49,825 bases of DNA from Modicisalibacter sp049808615 (GTDB lineage Bacteria > Pseudomonadota > Gammaproteobacteria > Pseudomonadales > Halomonadaceae): positions 1 to 49,825 of the forward strand of contig NZ_JBNCAN010000029.1 in NCBI RefSeq assembly GCF_049808615.1, read 5' to 3'. The notes beneath the pieces were generated by a model. The model was not told the DNA's origin. It was given only the letters and a program-made list of their open reading frames with translations, and ran no database searches. Positions 7,666-16,935 of this stretch are shown in pieces; position 1 is the first letter of the stretch, and each line of letters begins with the position of its first letter. The translations under genes and the position numbers were made by a program.

Positions 7666-9053
7666 TCCAACGAAGAAGCATGCTTCGCCGCTGCATCGTA
7701 CTGTTACTGCTCGCGCCATCGTTCGCCGGGGCTCAACAAAACGCCCCCGAAACCTCCTTGAGCGCTCAGCGAGAAGCTACCGAGGCCCAGGATACGGCGC
7801 GCCTGGCCGCGCTGGTCGACGATCGCGAGGCCTTGCAAGAGGCATTGAAAACCGCTCGGGAACGTCAGACCACGGAGAATGAACGTCGCGACGCGCTGGA
7901 AGCCCGACAAACCGAACAGCGTAAGCGCCTGGATGAGCTTGCAGCAAAGCGCGATGCGCTCGGCGACAATGATCAGGATGGCGTTGATGTACAGGCCGTG
8001 GCAGCAGTTCTCGACCGCCATGTCGGCGAACTGCGGGATGAACTGGCGGACAGCTGGCTGACCCTGGGCGAGCTCGCACTTCCTGCCAGAGGCTCCCCAG
8101 AGGCGCCATTGACCCCGCAACGTCTCGAAAAGGTGGCCGATGCGCTCATGGCGCTGACCAGGGAATCCGGGCGCATTGAGCATCTCACGACTCCGGTGGC
8201 CGATGCCGAGGGCCAGGTGACAGATCAGGAAGTCGTGCGTCTGGGTGACATGGCTGCGTTCAGCAACAATCATTGGCTTCGCCAGGGAAAAGGCGATATG
8301 CCCCCGGCGGTTATCGAGCACACTCCAACCGCTGCGCAGGAGAATCTCAAGGCCTTCGCCAGCGAAGAGGGCGAGGGTCTGCTGCTCGATCCAACCCGCG
8401 GGAAGGTCCTCGACGCCCTGGCCCAGCATCCGTCCTTGCTCGAACGCTTTCATCAGGGCGGCGCGGTAGGCTATGTGGTGGTGGCGCTGGGTGCCCTCGG
8501 CCTGCTGGTGGCCCTGATCCAGTATGGCTATTTGCTGAGTGTCACCGCTCGCTTGCGGCGCCAGCTCAAGCACCTGGATCGGTTACGCCATGACAACCCC
8601 TTGGGTCGCATACTCGCCAAATTCCAGGCCGTGCGCCAGGGGCTTGCCTCGGAAGCCCTGGAGGCGCGTCTCGACGAAGCGCTGCTCGCCGAACAACCGC
8701 GACTCGAGCGGGGCCAGGCCCTGGTCAAGCTACTGGCCGCCATTGCGCCGCTACTCGGGCTTTTGGGCACCGTGACCGGCATGATCGTCACCTTTCAAGC
8801 CATCACCGTGTTCGGTACCGGCGATCCGCAACTGATGGCCGGCGGCATCAGCCAGGCGCTGGTGACGACGGTGCTGGGCCTGATTACTGCGGTACCGCTA
8901 TTGTTCGCCCATACCGCTCTCACGAGTCGCAGCCGTCGACTCATTGGCGTGCTGGAAGGTCAGGCAAGTGCCGTGCTGGCAGAACATCTCGAAGCCCAGC
9001 CGATGGCCGTCGACAATCGTCATGGGGTTGAGCATGCCTCACCCTTGGCTTGA
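7662..9053 (+). CDS. ttpC: TtpC-like ExbB/TolQ-family protein with periplasmic coiled coil
   Basis: This 463-aa protein is about twice the size of ExbB. It has a signal peptide (1-24, SFAGA cleavage region), an extended charged coiled coil (about 28-110), a globular periplasmic part to about 260, then the MotA/TolQ/ExbB channel domain. Membrane spans are seen near 266-290, 360-388 (LLGLLGTVTGMIVTF) and 400-425. TtpC proteins are the extra component of Vibrio TonB2 systems, needed with ExbB2/ExbD2/TonB2 to energise certain siderophore receptors. The overlaps with neighbours (4 nt before, 20 nt after) indicate tight co-translation. Confidence 0.87.
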   Translation: MIQRRSMLRRCIVLLLLAPSFAGAQQNAPETSLSAQREATEAQDTARLAALVDDREALQEALKTARERQTTENERRDALEARQTEQRKRLDELAAKRDALGDNDQDGVDVQAVAAVLDRHVGELRDELADSWLTLGELALPARGSPEAPLTPQRLEKVADALMALTRESGRIEHLTTPVADAEGQVTDQEVVRLGDMAAFSNNHWLRQGKGDMPPAVIEHTPTAAQENLKAFASEEGEGLLLDPTRGKVLDALAQHPSLLERFHQGGAVGYVVVALGALGLLVALIQYGYLLSVTARLRRQLKHLDRLRHDNPLGRILAKFQAVRQGLASEALEARLDEALLAEQPRLERGQALVKLLAAIAPLLGLLGTVTGMIVTFQAITVFGTGDPQLMAGGISQALVTTVLGLITAVPLLFAHTALTSRSRRLIGVLEGQASAVLAEHLEAQPMAVDNRHGVEHASPLA

Positions 9054-9591
9054 GGTTTTCACCGCGCCACTCGAATCCTTCACTCGACTGATCGAAGCGG
9101 GGGGTACGGTGCTGGTGGCCATTCTCGGCGTGGCAATCCTGCTGTTCTCCCTGGGCCTGGAGCGCTGGTGGTATTTTCGCTTCACTTGGCGTCGTGAACG
9201 GCGCGCCTTGGTGAATCGGTGGAGGGCCCGGCAGGATCATGTCAGTTGGAGTGCCTTGACCTTGCGCGAGATATGGACACGCGACCTGATTGCGCGGCTG
9301 CGTCGCCCCCTGCCCTGGCTCAAGCTGCTGGTCATGCTATGCCCACTTCTGGGCCTGCTGGGTACCGTGACCGGCATGATCGCCGTCTTCGATGGGCTGG
9401 CCGCCCAGGATACTAGCCAGGCGCGGGCGATGGCCGATGGCGTCGCTCGGGCAACGCTTCCGACGCTGGCCGGCATGGCCGTGGCGGTCATGGGGCTGCT
9501 TTTCACTACCCGACTGGAATTCATCATCCGGCGCGAAGACCAGCGGCTGCATGACCGCCTGGCCCGCGCCGCGGAGACCCCTCATGCGTAG
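9034..9591 (+). CDS. exbB: ExbB proton-channel subunit of the TonB complex
   Basis: This is 185 aa from the ATG at 9034, within the end of ttpC. An earlier in-frame start at 8944 would overlap ttpC by over 100 nt without reason. It has three membrane spans (about 20-42, 95-120 and 135-160) with the ExbB/TolQ signature LLGLLGTVTGMIAVFDGLA in the second. With ExbD it forms the inner-membrane proton channel that drives TonB. It is shorter than E. coli ExbB (244 aa), the size of ExbB2 proteins. Its stop overlaps the exbD start. Confidence 0.9.
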   Translation: MPHPWLEVFTAPLESFTRLIEAGGTVLVAILGVAILLFSLGLERWWYFRFTWRRERRALVNRWRARQDHVSWSALTLREIWTRDLIARLRRPLPWLKLLVMLCPLLGLLGTVTGMIAVFDGLAAQDTSQARAMADGVARATLPTLAGMAVAVMGLLFTTRLEFIIRREDQRLHDRLARAAETPHA

Positions 9592-9991
9592 ACGCCGCCT
9601 GCAGGCCAATAACGGCGAGGCCAGCGAGATCAATCTGACCCCCATGCTGGATGTCGTCTTCATCATGCTCATCTTCTTCATCGTCACCACCAGCTTCATC
9701 AAGGAGAGTGGCGTGGAGATCGAACGCCCCGAATCGAGCGACGCCAGTCCGCAACCGGATGCCCAGGTGATGGTGGCGCTGACCTCCGAGGGTGCCGTCT
9801 GGGTCGACGGCCAGCCGGTGGATGCCCACCGGGTCGGCACCGAGGTGGCGGCACTGGTCAGCGACCAAGGCAGCGTGGTGATCCAGGCGGATCGGGCTTC
9901 GACCACGGGGCTGCTGGTGGAAGTGATGGACCGTTTACGCGAGGCAGGCGTCGAGGACGTGGCGGTGGCCGCGACGCGCAGAGGCTCATGA
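9584..9991 (+). CDS. exbD: ExbD, TonB-complex subunit
   Basis: This is 135 aa from the ATG at 9584, overlapping exbB by 8 nt. A short cytosolic basic tail is followed by one membrane span, INLTPMLDVVFIMLIFFIVT, which carries the essential protonatable Asp23. The rest is a periplasmic domain. ExbD couples proton flow through ExbB to TonB movement. The frame extends upstream to 9392, but that part is a shadow of exbB. Confidence 0.93.
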   Translation: MRRRRLQANNGEASEINLTPMLDVVFIMLIFFIVTTSFIKESGVEIERPESSDASPQPDAQVMVALTSEGAVWVDGQPVDAHRVGTEVAALVSDQGSVVIQADRASTTGLLVEVMDRLREAGVEDVAVAATRRGS

Positions 9992-10767
9992 TCAGGGCGC
10001 CCTTATCGGCCCTGGGCGGAGCAGCCCTGGCCCTGGTGCTGTTCTGGCTGCTGTCGCTGTTGGTGGCACCGCCAGAAGCGCCTATCGAAATGAAGCAGGA
10101 AACCATGCCTCTGAGCATGGTCGATGCTCCCCAGGCGCCCATGCCGGCATCGAATGCCAGTGCTGCAACAGAATCGTCGTCAGCGCCACTGCCAACCCCA
10201 CCTGCCCAGATACCGCCGCAGCTTTCGAAGCCTGTATCGGCGCCCGAAGCCGCGCCTGTATCGGCACCGGAAGCCGATAGCAATATGGCAGTTCCTGAGC
10301 AGGAGTCATCAAAGCCTGAAACAGAACCTCAGCCAGCGCCGGAACCCGAGCCCCGGCCGGCTCCTGAACCTGAGCCTCAGTCAGCGCCTGAACCAGCGCC
10401 ACAGCCGTCTCAGGACGCGAGCGCCGGGAGCTTCTCCGGCATGGCGCCGGACGCCAATCAGCCCCAGACATCTGGTGGCGGCAATGCGGATTCGGCGCCT
10501 AAGGACGTCGGTCAGGCGTCACCGATCAGTCAAGTGCCCCCGGAATACCCGGCCCGGGCTCAGCGGCGCAACCTGGAAGGCCATGTCGTGATGACCTTTC
10601 TGATCCGCCCGGATGGTAGCGTGGATCGCTCCTCGATCAAGGTGACAGACGCCCGGCCCCGCAACGTTTTCGAAAGGGCCGCTCGGCGAGCGGTAGCGCA
10701 ATGGCGATTCGAATCGACCGGCGAGCTGCGGCGTGCCCAGCAGCGCCTGGAGTTCAGGCTACGATAA
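9988..10767 (+). CDS. tonB: TonB energy-transducing protein
   Basis: This 259-aa protein overlaps exbD by ATGA. It has one N-terminal membrane anchor (about 8-27) and a long Pro/Glu/Ala-rich periplasm-spanning segment (about 85-150, with repeated PAPEPEP-type units). The C-terminal TonB domain spans about 178-259, with VPPEYPARAQRRNLEGHV and the closing QWRFES element. TonB transmits proton-motive force to outer-membrane receptors, here presumably the IutA-like receptor downstream. The Pro/Glu stretch is encoded by imperfect DNA repeats that may vary in length between strains. Confidence 0.92.
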   Translation: MIRAPLSALGGAALALVLFWLLSLLVAPPEAPIEMKQETMPLSMVDAPQAPMPASNASAATESSSAPLPTPPAQIPPQLSKPVSAPEAAPVSAPEADSNMAVPEQESSKPETEPQPAPEPEPRPAPEPEPQSAPEPAPQPSQDASAGSFSGMAPDANQPQTSGGGNADSAPKDVGQASPISQVPPEYPARAQRRNLEGHVVMTFLIRPDGSVDRSSIKVTDARPRNVFERAARRAVAQWRFESTGELRRAQQRLEFRLR

Positions 10768-10780
10768 TCTAGTTATTTTT

Positions 10781-10799
10781 GATAACAATTCGCATTTGA
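10781..10799 (+). promoter_or_regulatory. Candidate Fur box upstream of fhuC
   Basis: GATAACAATTCGCATTTGA matches about 11 of 19 consensus positions and sits in an AT-rich promoter-like stretch, 57 nt before fhuC. It is placed to repress the fhuCDB transporter genes in iron-replete cells. Confidence 0.55.
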
Positions 10800-10855
10800 T
10801 TTATCATCCCTTATTATCGAACCCATAGCCTGTACCCAGCAAAGAGTTCCACCCC

Positions 10856-11623
10856 ATGTTCAAGGTCGATGCCGCCAGCGTCACGGTCGGCGACAAATGT
10901 CTACTGCAACCGACCGAGCTGGCTTTTGCCGAAGGCCAGGTATATGGCCTGATCGGTCACAATGGCTCCGGCAAATCGACACTCTTGAAGCTGCTTGCCC
11001 GGCAACAGCCAGCCAGTCGGGGCGAAATTCGTCTCGACGATCGCCCTTTGGCGGTCTGGGGCAGCCGCGAGTTTGCTCGCCAGGTAGCTTATCTGGCCCA
11101 GCACCTGCCCAGCGCCGACAACCTCACCGCCCGAGAGTTGATCGGCTTCGGCCGCTACCCCTGGCACGGTCTGTTGGGTCGGTTCGGTCGCGAGGATCAT
11201 CGGCAGGTCGAACGCGCCATTGCCCTGACCCAGACCCAGGACTTTGCCGAGCGGCTGGTCGACACCCTCTCCGGCGGCGAGCGTCAGCGCGTGTGGCTGG
11301 CAATGCTGCTGGCCCAAGGCAGCCGCTACCTGTTGCTCGATGAGCCATTGTCGGCGTTGGATATCGCCCATCAGGTCGAAGTGCTGGCCCTGGTGCGTAA
11401 GCTGTGCCGCGAACTGAAGCTGGGCGTGGTCATCGTGCTGCATGACATCAACATGGCCGCACGCTATTGCGACCGGCTGATTGCCCTGCATAGCGGTCGC
11501 CTGTTGGCCCAGGGCACACCCGGCGAGATGATGTGCGACACCACCCTGGAAGCCATCTACGGCATTCCCATGCGCGTGATGCCCCACCCAGCCGGCGAGT
11601 CTCCCATTGCCGTGCTTCACTGA
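10856..11623 (+). CDS. fhuC: Ferric hydroxamate ABC transporter, ATP-binding protein
   Basis: This 255-aa ABC ATPase of the FecE/FhuC class has Walker A GHNGSGKST (34-42), a Q-loop in AYLAQHLP, the signature LSGGERQRVWLAMLLAQ and Walker B LLLDEPLSALD followed by the H-loop (VLHDINMAARY). Two copies drive the FhuB permease in the inner membrane. AAAGAG upstream serves as ribosome-binding site. It is followed by fhuD and fhuB in the E. coli order. Confidence 0.93.
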   Translation: MFKVDAASVTVGDKCLLQPTELAFAEGQVYGLIGHNGSGKSTLLKLLARQQPASRGEIRLDDRPLAVWGSREFARQVAYLAQHLPSADNLTARELIGFGRYPWHGLLGRFGREDHRQVERAIALTQTQDFAERLVDTLSGGERQRVWLAMLLAQGSRYLLLDEPLSALDIAHQVEVLALVRKLCRELKLGVVIVLHDINMAARYCDRLIALHSGRLLAQGTPGEMMCDTTLEAIYGIPMRVMPHPAGESPIAVLH

Positions 11624-11651
11624 TTTTCCATCCTGCGGATCGCTATCACCG

Positions 11652-12581
11652 ATGCATTTCAGAACGTTTCCGGCGCGCCCCGCCTTTGTCCTCGCCCGGT
11701 ACAGACCCTTCGCTGGGTTTCGGAGAGTGATCGGAACCACATTGTTATCTCTGGCGACCATTTTTCCCGCTCAGGCGGCGGATTCTCGTATCGTCACCCT
11801 CGACTGGACGGTTGCAGAGACCCTGCTGGCCCTGGACGTCGTGCCCCAGGGCGTGGCACAGATCGATGCCTATCGTGACTGGGTCGGCACCCCGGCTCTA
11901 CCGCCATCGGTGATGGATCTCGGTCTGCGCGCTCAACCCAACCTGGAGCTGCTGGCCAGTCTCGATCCGGCACACATCCTGATCACGCCGCTATTTGCCG
12001 CACTCGAATCGCGACTGTCGCGTATCGCCCCGGTGACCACGCTTGGCATCTACGCCTCCGGCGACGATCCCTGGTCCGGCATGCTCGCTGCCACCCGCGA
12101 GTTGGGTGAATTGGTCGATCGCCCCGAGGCCGCCGAACGACTCATAAAGACGACCAATGCGCACCTGGCCAAGGCGAAGCGGCACTTACCCGAGAACCTG
12201 CCGCCACTTTTGCTGGTGCAGTTCATGGATGCCCGTCACGTTCGCGTCTTCGGTGACCGCAGTCTCTATCAAGGCGTACTCGCACATCTGGGACTCGACA
12301 ATGCCTGGAAGAGACCCACCAACGCCTATGGATTTTCGTTGGTCGGACTCGAGGCTCTGGCGAATCTAGACGCCCATTTGGTGGTGGTCGAGCCACTGCC
12401 GGTAGGCGTCGAGACGCAATTGAACGAAAACGGCTTATGGCAAAACCTGAGCGCCGTTCGTGAGCAACGGGTGAGCACTCTGCCACCGGTATGGAGCTTC
12501 GGCGGCCTTCCCTCCGCGAGACGCTTCGCCACACTGTTGGTCGAGGCGCTGACACGGACCGAGCGCGCCGCCGATGCCTGA
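11652..12581 (+). CDS. fhuD: Ferric hydroxamate periplasmic binding protein
   Basis: This is 309 aa from the ATG at 11652. The frame is open from 11607, but that would overlap fhuC and precede a normal signal peptide. The leader (about 1-44) is long and basic, with a hydrophobic core ending in FPAQA. The mature part is a type III solute-binding protein: SRIVTLDWTVAETLLALDVVPQG at its start is the FhuD pattern. It delivers the ferric siderophore to FhuB. No lipobox cysteine is seen, so it should be soluble. It overlaps fhuB by 8 nt. Confidence 0.9.
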   Translation: MHFRTFPARPAFVLARYRPFAGFRRVIGTTLLSLATIFPAQAADSRIVTLDWTVAETLLALDVVPQGVAQIDAYRDWVGTPALPPSVMDLGLRAQPNLELLASLDPAHILITPLFAALESRLSRIAPVTTLGIYASGDDPWSGMLAATRELGELVDRPEAAERLIKTTNAHLAKAKRHLPENLPPLLLVQFMDARHVRVFGDRSLYQGVLAHLGLDNAWKRPTNAYGFSLVGLEALANLDAHLVVVEPLPVGVETQLNENGLWQNLSAVREQRVSTLPPVWSFGGLPSARRFATLLVEALTRTERAADA

Positions 12582-14559
12582 TACCACCGCTCGGCTAACG
12601 CCCCCCCGCCTCTGTGGAGTGTTGGGCATCCTCATTCTGGGACTCGCCTGGCTGGCGCTTGAAGCCAAGCTTGATCCCACGAATGCATTGAGCGCCTTGT
12701 TCGCGCCGCAGCTCGACGATATCGATCAGATAGTCACGCATTACAGTTGGTGGCCACGCTTGAGCATTGCCCTGCTCGCCGGCGGTGGGCTGGGGCTGGC
12801 CGGGGTGTTGATGCAGCAGGTGCTGCGCAACCCGCTCGCGGCACCGACCACTCTGGGAGTGGCCAGCGGTGCCAATCTGGCCTTGCTGGTGACGACCTTG
12901 ATCGCCCCGGGACTACTGGCCTTCGGCCGTGAGTGGGTGGCCCTGATCGGCGGCGGGCTGGCCATGGCGCTGGTGTTCCTGCTCGCCTGGCGTCGCGGGT
13001 TGGCGCCCATGGTCGTGGTGCTCGCGGGACTCGTGATCAATCTCTATTTCGGCGCGCTCGGCACGCTGCTACTGCTGTTTCATCAGGAAGAACTCAAGGG
13101 CTTGATGATCTGGGGCGCTGGCTCGCTGGCCCAGAACAATTGGGACGGCGTGATGTTCCTGGGGCCGCGACTAGCCCTAAGTCTCGGGCTCGCCCTGCTG
13201 CTGCTCAAACCCTTGGCGATACTCGAACTCGACGATGCCAATGCGCATAGCCTGGGCGTGTCGCTCAAATATCTGCGCCTGGCTAGTCTATCGCTGGCGG
13301 TATTCGCCACCGCCTGTGTGGTCAGCGTCGTGGGTGTGATCGGTTTCATCGGCCTCGCCGCCCCCGCCATCGTGCGCCTGGTGGGTGCCCGGCGTCTGGG
13401 TCAGCGCTTGATCTGGTCGACCCTCCTGGGCGCCCTGCTGCTGGCCGCCACGGACCTGCTATTGCAACGCCTCTCGGGAGCCTTGCCCACGCTGATTCCC
13501 ACCGGCGCCACCACCGCGGCATTGGGCGCGCCACTCTTGCTCTGGTTGATTCCGCGCTTCAAATTGAAGACGGGCCAGCCGTCAGCACAGAGTACCGGCC
13601 TTGGGCAGCGTCGATCAGCCCCTGCCCCCTGGATCGCGGGGTTAGCGTTAGCACTCGTGAGTGCCGTAGTCATTGCCCTGGGTATCGGCCAAGGGGCCGA
13701 CGGCTGGCACTGGCAGTTGCCCTTCATGGACGACGCGATGACCGAGTGGCGTCTACCGCGCATGCTGGCAGCGGGGGGCGCAGGGATCATGCTGGCCGTG
13801 GCCGGCACCCTGATTCAACGCATGACCGGCAACCCCATGGCCAGCCCAGAGGTGTTGGGCATCAGCGCCGGCACCGCGATCGCCCTGATCGGCGCGCTCC
13901 TGTTCATGCCGGGAGCCGGCCAGATGACCCTGATCGGTATCGGCACGCTGGGAGCGCTCGTCACGCTAGGGATACTGATCGCGCTCAATCAGCGCAGTGG
14001 GTTCCTGCCCGAACGGCTGTTGCTGAGCGGCGTGGCAATCACCTCACTGTTCGAGGCCGTGCGCAGCTTCGTGCTCGCGGGCGGCGATCCCCGCGGACAG
14101 CAGATCATCGCCTGGATGGCCGGCTCGACCTATTACGTCGATCTGCCTACGGCGCTGGTTGTCGCCAGCTTAGCTATTCTGCTGGCCGGGGTCGCGCGTC
14201 CATTTGCGCGCTGGCTTGATCTATTGCCGCTAGGCGCCTCTACCGCCAGCGCCCTGGGGGTTGCCGTGCTCCGTTCGCGCCTGACCCTGCTGGGGCTGGT
14301 GGCACTGCTCACGGCCAGCGCCACCCTGGTCGTCGGGCCATTGAGCTTCGTGGGTCTGTTGGCGCCTCACATGGCTCGCCTGGCCGGTCTCACTCGAGCC
14401 CGGGAGCATCTACTGGGTGCGGCGATGATGGGCGCCTTGCTGATGATTCTAGCCGACTGGTTGGGCCGCCAATGGTTGTTTCCTAACGAAATTCCCGCCG
14501 GGCTGGTGGCATCGCTATTGGGCGCCGCCTATTTCCTGTGGGGCTTGCGTCGGCTGTAA
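12574..14559 (+). CDS. fhuB: Ferric hydroxamate permease, two-domain FhuB
   Basis: This 661-aa inner-membrane protein consists of two tandem FecCD-type permease halves (about 1-335 and 345-661). Each has around ten hydrophobic segments and the conserved loop pattern (RNPLAAPTTLGVASGANLAL in the first, GNPMASPEVLGISAGTAIAL in the second). The fused form distinguishes FhuB from BtuC/FepD-type homodimers or heterodimers. It forms the channel energised by FhuC and fed by FhuD. Confidence 0.93.
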   Translation: MPDTTARLTPPRLCGVLGILILGLAWLALEAKLDPTNALSALFAPQLDDIDQIVTHYSWWPRLSIALLAGGGLGLAGVLMQQVLRNPLAAPTTLGVASGANLALLVTTLIAPGLLAFGREWVALIGGGLAMALVFLLAWRRGLAPMVVVLAGLVINLYFGALGTLLLLFHQEELKGLMIWGAGSLAQNNWDGVMFLGPRLALSLGLALLLLKPLAILELDDANAHSLGVSLKYLRLASLSLAVFATACVVSVVGVIGFIGLAAPAIVRLVGARRLGQRLIWSTLLGALLLAATDLLLQRLSGALPTLIPTGATTAALGAPLLLWLIPRFKLKTGQPSAQSTGLGQRRSAPAPWIAGLALALVSAVVIALGIGQGADGWHWQLPFMDDAMTEWRLPRMLAAGGAGIMLAVAGTLIQRMTGNPMASPEVLGISAGTAIALIGALLFMPGAGQMTLIGIGTLGALVTLGILIALNQRSGFLPERLLLSGVAITSLFEAVRSFVLAGGDPRGQQIIAWMAGSTYYVDLPTALVVASLAILLAGVARPFARWLDLLPLGASTASALGVAVLRSRLTLLGLVALLTASATLVVGPLSFVGLLAPHMARLAGLTRAREHLLGAAMMGALLMILADWLGRQWLFPNEIPAGLVASLLGAAYFLWGLRRL

Positions 14560-14601
14560 TCGTACCGATGGGAATGCTCACCATCAGGCTAACTATTGAA
14601 T

Positions 14602-14622
14602 ACGAACAATTATCATTGATAT
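14602..14622 (+). promoter_or_regulatory. Candidate Fur box upstream of the siderophore receptor
   Basis: The stretch around AACAATTATCATTGATAT contains three adjacent GATAAT-like hexamers. The core TATCATT matches the right half of the Fur consensus. It lies about 80 nt before the receptor start, so iron-repressed expression is likely. Confidence 0.5.
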
Positions 14623-14699
14623 TTTGTTTAGCCCTGATACTCTTTCGTTTCTCGAACGATTTTTCTCTTCTCTCGAACTCCGCTACAAGGAACAACCGC

Positions 14700-16901
14700 A
14701 TGAAAACGCGCATGACCGTCGGCCTTGCCATGGTGGCAAGCTCCGCCTCGATGAACCTGTACGCTCAAGGCTCTCAAGGCGCTGAGGGCTATCAAGGCGC
14801 TGAGGGCTCTCAAGACACCCAGGACACCATGGTCGTCGTCGGTTCGCGCACTCCCAGTCAGATCAGCCAGATTCCTGGCGCGGTGTGGGTCATCGATGAC
14901 GAGCAACTGAATCAGCAGCTCGATACCGGCGTCGATCTCAAGACCGCCCTGGGCCGGTTGGTGCCAGGGTTCGATCTGGCGCCCCAGGGACGCACCAACT
15001 TCGGTCAGAATCTGCGTGGGCGCAGCGCTCAGGTATTGATCGACGGTGTCTCGCTCAACAGCTCCCGGGGCCTGTCACGACAGTTCGATTCCATCGATCC
15101 GTTCAACATCGAACGCGTCGAGGTGCTTTCCGGCGCCAGCAGTCTTTATGGTGGTGGCGCCACCGGAGGCATCATCAACATCATTACTCGCAAAGGCGAT
15201 CCGTCGGAAAAGCCTAATTGGCGCACACAAGCCCGGCTCAAATCCGGTTTTCAGGACAGCGACGATCTCGACAAGCGCATCGCCCAATCCGTCAGCGGCG
15301 GCAATGAGCGCGTTCAGGGCTATCTGGGCACGGCTTATGAAGACAATGGCCGCGCCTACGACGGTGATGGCAACGAGATATTTCCGGACATCACCCAGAC
15401 CGACCTGCAGGACAATCGCGGCATCGACGTGCTGGGCAATCTGAACGTCAACCTGACCCAGGAGCAGAGTCTGCAGCTTACCGGCCAGATCTATCGCTCG
15501 GGCTACGAGGGCGACCGGGGACTCTATTTTCCCAACGTCGATGCGCTGCCGGCGGGCAATCTCGAAGACGCCGAGATTCGCGATGGCTATGAGTCGGATC
15601 GCGATCCGGCGACGGATCGCAAGTTGGTCAACGCCCAGTATCATCATGAGAACCTGCTCAACCAGAACTTCTATCTGCAGGCTTATCACCGCGAGGAGGA
15701 AGCAAGCTTCAATGCTTTCCCCTACCCTCGCCCCCTGCCCAGCGAGCGGCGCTTCGCGACCGAATTCGCCACCTCCAAACAGAATACCGATCTGAGCGGC
15801 ATCAAGGCGTTGTTCGATGCGGATCTGAGCGACAGCATCGGCCTCACCTATGGCCTGGATTACAGCCGTGAATCCTTCGATGCCAGCCAGATGTTCTTCG
15901 ATGTGGCCACTACCGACGCCACCGGCGGTCTGGTGCAGAATGAATCCCGCACCGAGGAACGCTACCCGAGCTACGACGTCGATACCCTGGCGGGCTTTCT
16001 GCAGGGTGACTGGCAGGCCACGCAGCGCCTGAAGCTCTCCGCCGGGGTACGCCAGCAGCATACCGACGTCGAGGTCGATGATTTCAACAAGCGCGACTAT
16101 GACCCCACCACCGGCGTGCGCCAGGGCGTTGCGATTCCCGGCGGCGACAATGACTACGACGCAACGCTATTCAATGCCAGCGCGCTGTATGACTTCGGCG
16201 ATCATCAGAGCTGGCTGCGTTACAGCCAGGGCTTCGAACTGCCCGATCCGGCCAAATATTATGGCAAGAGCCCTGACATCAGCGTCGGCGAAAACCCGCT
16301 GGACGCGGTGGAAACGGATCAGGTGGAGCTGGGCTGGCGCTATGCCGGCGCCAATTGGTCGACCCAAGCTGCCATTTACTATGCCTGGTCGGACAAGGCG
16401 GTGGAAAACAACGACGACCTGAGCGTCTCCGTCATCGACGAAAAGAAACGCGACTACGGTTTCGAAGGTGCTGCGACGCGCTATTTCGACAACGGTTTCG
16501 AAGCCGGTGGCACCCTGCACCTGGTGCGCTCTGAACAGAAGATCGACGGCGACTGGGACAAGCGCGATGTGCGTTATGCTTCCACCTCCACCGCTACCGC
16601 CTTCATCGGCTGGTCGGATTTCGAGCGTTCGGCGCGGCTACAGGCCAACCATGTTATTGATCTCGAAGATGATCAGGACCAGGAAATCGACGGCTATACC
16701 ACCCTGGATCTGCTGCTGGGCCAGAATACCCGCTTCGGGAAATTCAGCCTGGGGGTCGAGAACCTGCTCGACAAGCGCTATTCCACCGTGTGGGGGCAAC
16801 GCGCCGCGCTGTTCTACTCGCCGAATTTCGGTCCGGAATATCTGTTCGACTATCAGGGGCGCGGACGCGCTTACAGCCTGAACTGGTCCATGGCTTATTG
16901 A
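14700..16901 (+). CDS. iutA: TonB-dependent outer-membrane receptor, IutA (aerobactin) family
   Basis: This is 733 aa from the ATG at 14700 with AAGGA upstream. The frame stays open to 14538, but that would overlap fhuB. It has a signal peptide (about 1-23), a TonB-box-like segment (DTMVVVGS), a plug domain, and a 22-strand barrel ending in an aromatic residue (NWSMAY). Many blocks match the aerobactin receptor IutA: LIDGVSLNSSRGLSRQFDSI, LSGASSLYGGGATGGIINI, SQGFELPDPAKYYG and GQRAALFYSPNFGPEYLF. Aerobactin is internalised through FhuCDB in E. coli, so the adjacent fhuCDB supports this substrate class. Fine specificity (aerobactin versus rhizobactin or schizokinen) is not readable. Confidence 0.88.
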   Translation: MKTRMTVGLAMVASSASMNLYAQGSQGAEGYQGAEGSQDTQDTMVVVGSRTPSQISQIPGAVWVIDDEQLNQQLDTGVDLKTALGRLVPGFDLAPQGRTNFGQNLRGRSAQVLIDGVSLNSSRGLSRQFDSIDPFNIERVEVLSGASSLYGGGATGGIINIITRKGDPSEKPNWRTQARLKSGFQDSDDLDKRIAQSVSGGNERVQGYLGTAYEDNGRAYDGDGNEIFPDITQTDLQDNRGIDVLGNLNVNLTQEQSLQLTGQIYRSGYEGDRGLYFPNVDALPAGNLEDAEIRDGYESDRDPATDRKLVNAQYHHENLLNQNFYLQAYHREEEASFNAFPYPRPLPSERRFATEFATSKQNTDLSGIKALFDADLSDSIGLTYGLDYSRESFDASQMFFDVATTDATGGLVQNESRTEERYPSYDVDTLAGFLQGDWQATQRLKLSAGVRQQHTDVEVDDFNKRDYDPTTGVRQGVAIPGGDNDYDATLFNASALYDFGDHQSWLRYSQGFELPDPAKYYGKSPDISVGENPLDAVETDQVELGWRYAGANWSTQAAIYYAWSDKAVENNDDLSVSVIDEKKRDYGFEGAATRYFDNGFEAGGTLHLVRSEQKIDGDWDKRDVRYASTSTATAFIGWSDFERSARLQANHVIDLEDDQDQEIDGYTTLDLLLGQNTRFGKFSLGVENLLDKRYSTVWGQRAALFYSPNFGPEYLFDYQGRGRAYSLNWSMAY
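14769..14816 (+). repeat. 18-bp tandem repeat just after the receptor signal peptide
   Basis: Two full copies of an 18-bp unit (GGCTCTCAAGGCGCTGAG and GGCTATCAAGGCGCTGAG) plus 12 bp of a third encode GSQGAE-GYQGAE-GSQD at the mature N-terminus. Gain or loss of a unit keeps the reading frame. Confidence 0.85.
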
Positions 16902-16935
16902 GGAATATTGCAAAGGATGGTGTCGAGGGGCTCGT

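Noticed and set aside
15075..16061. A 328-aa antisense frame over the receptor gene
   Set aside because: It shadows a clear TonB receptor frame and shows no family features.
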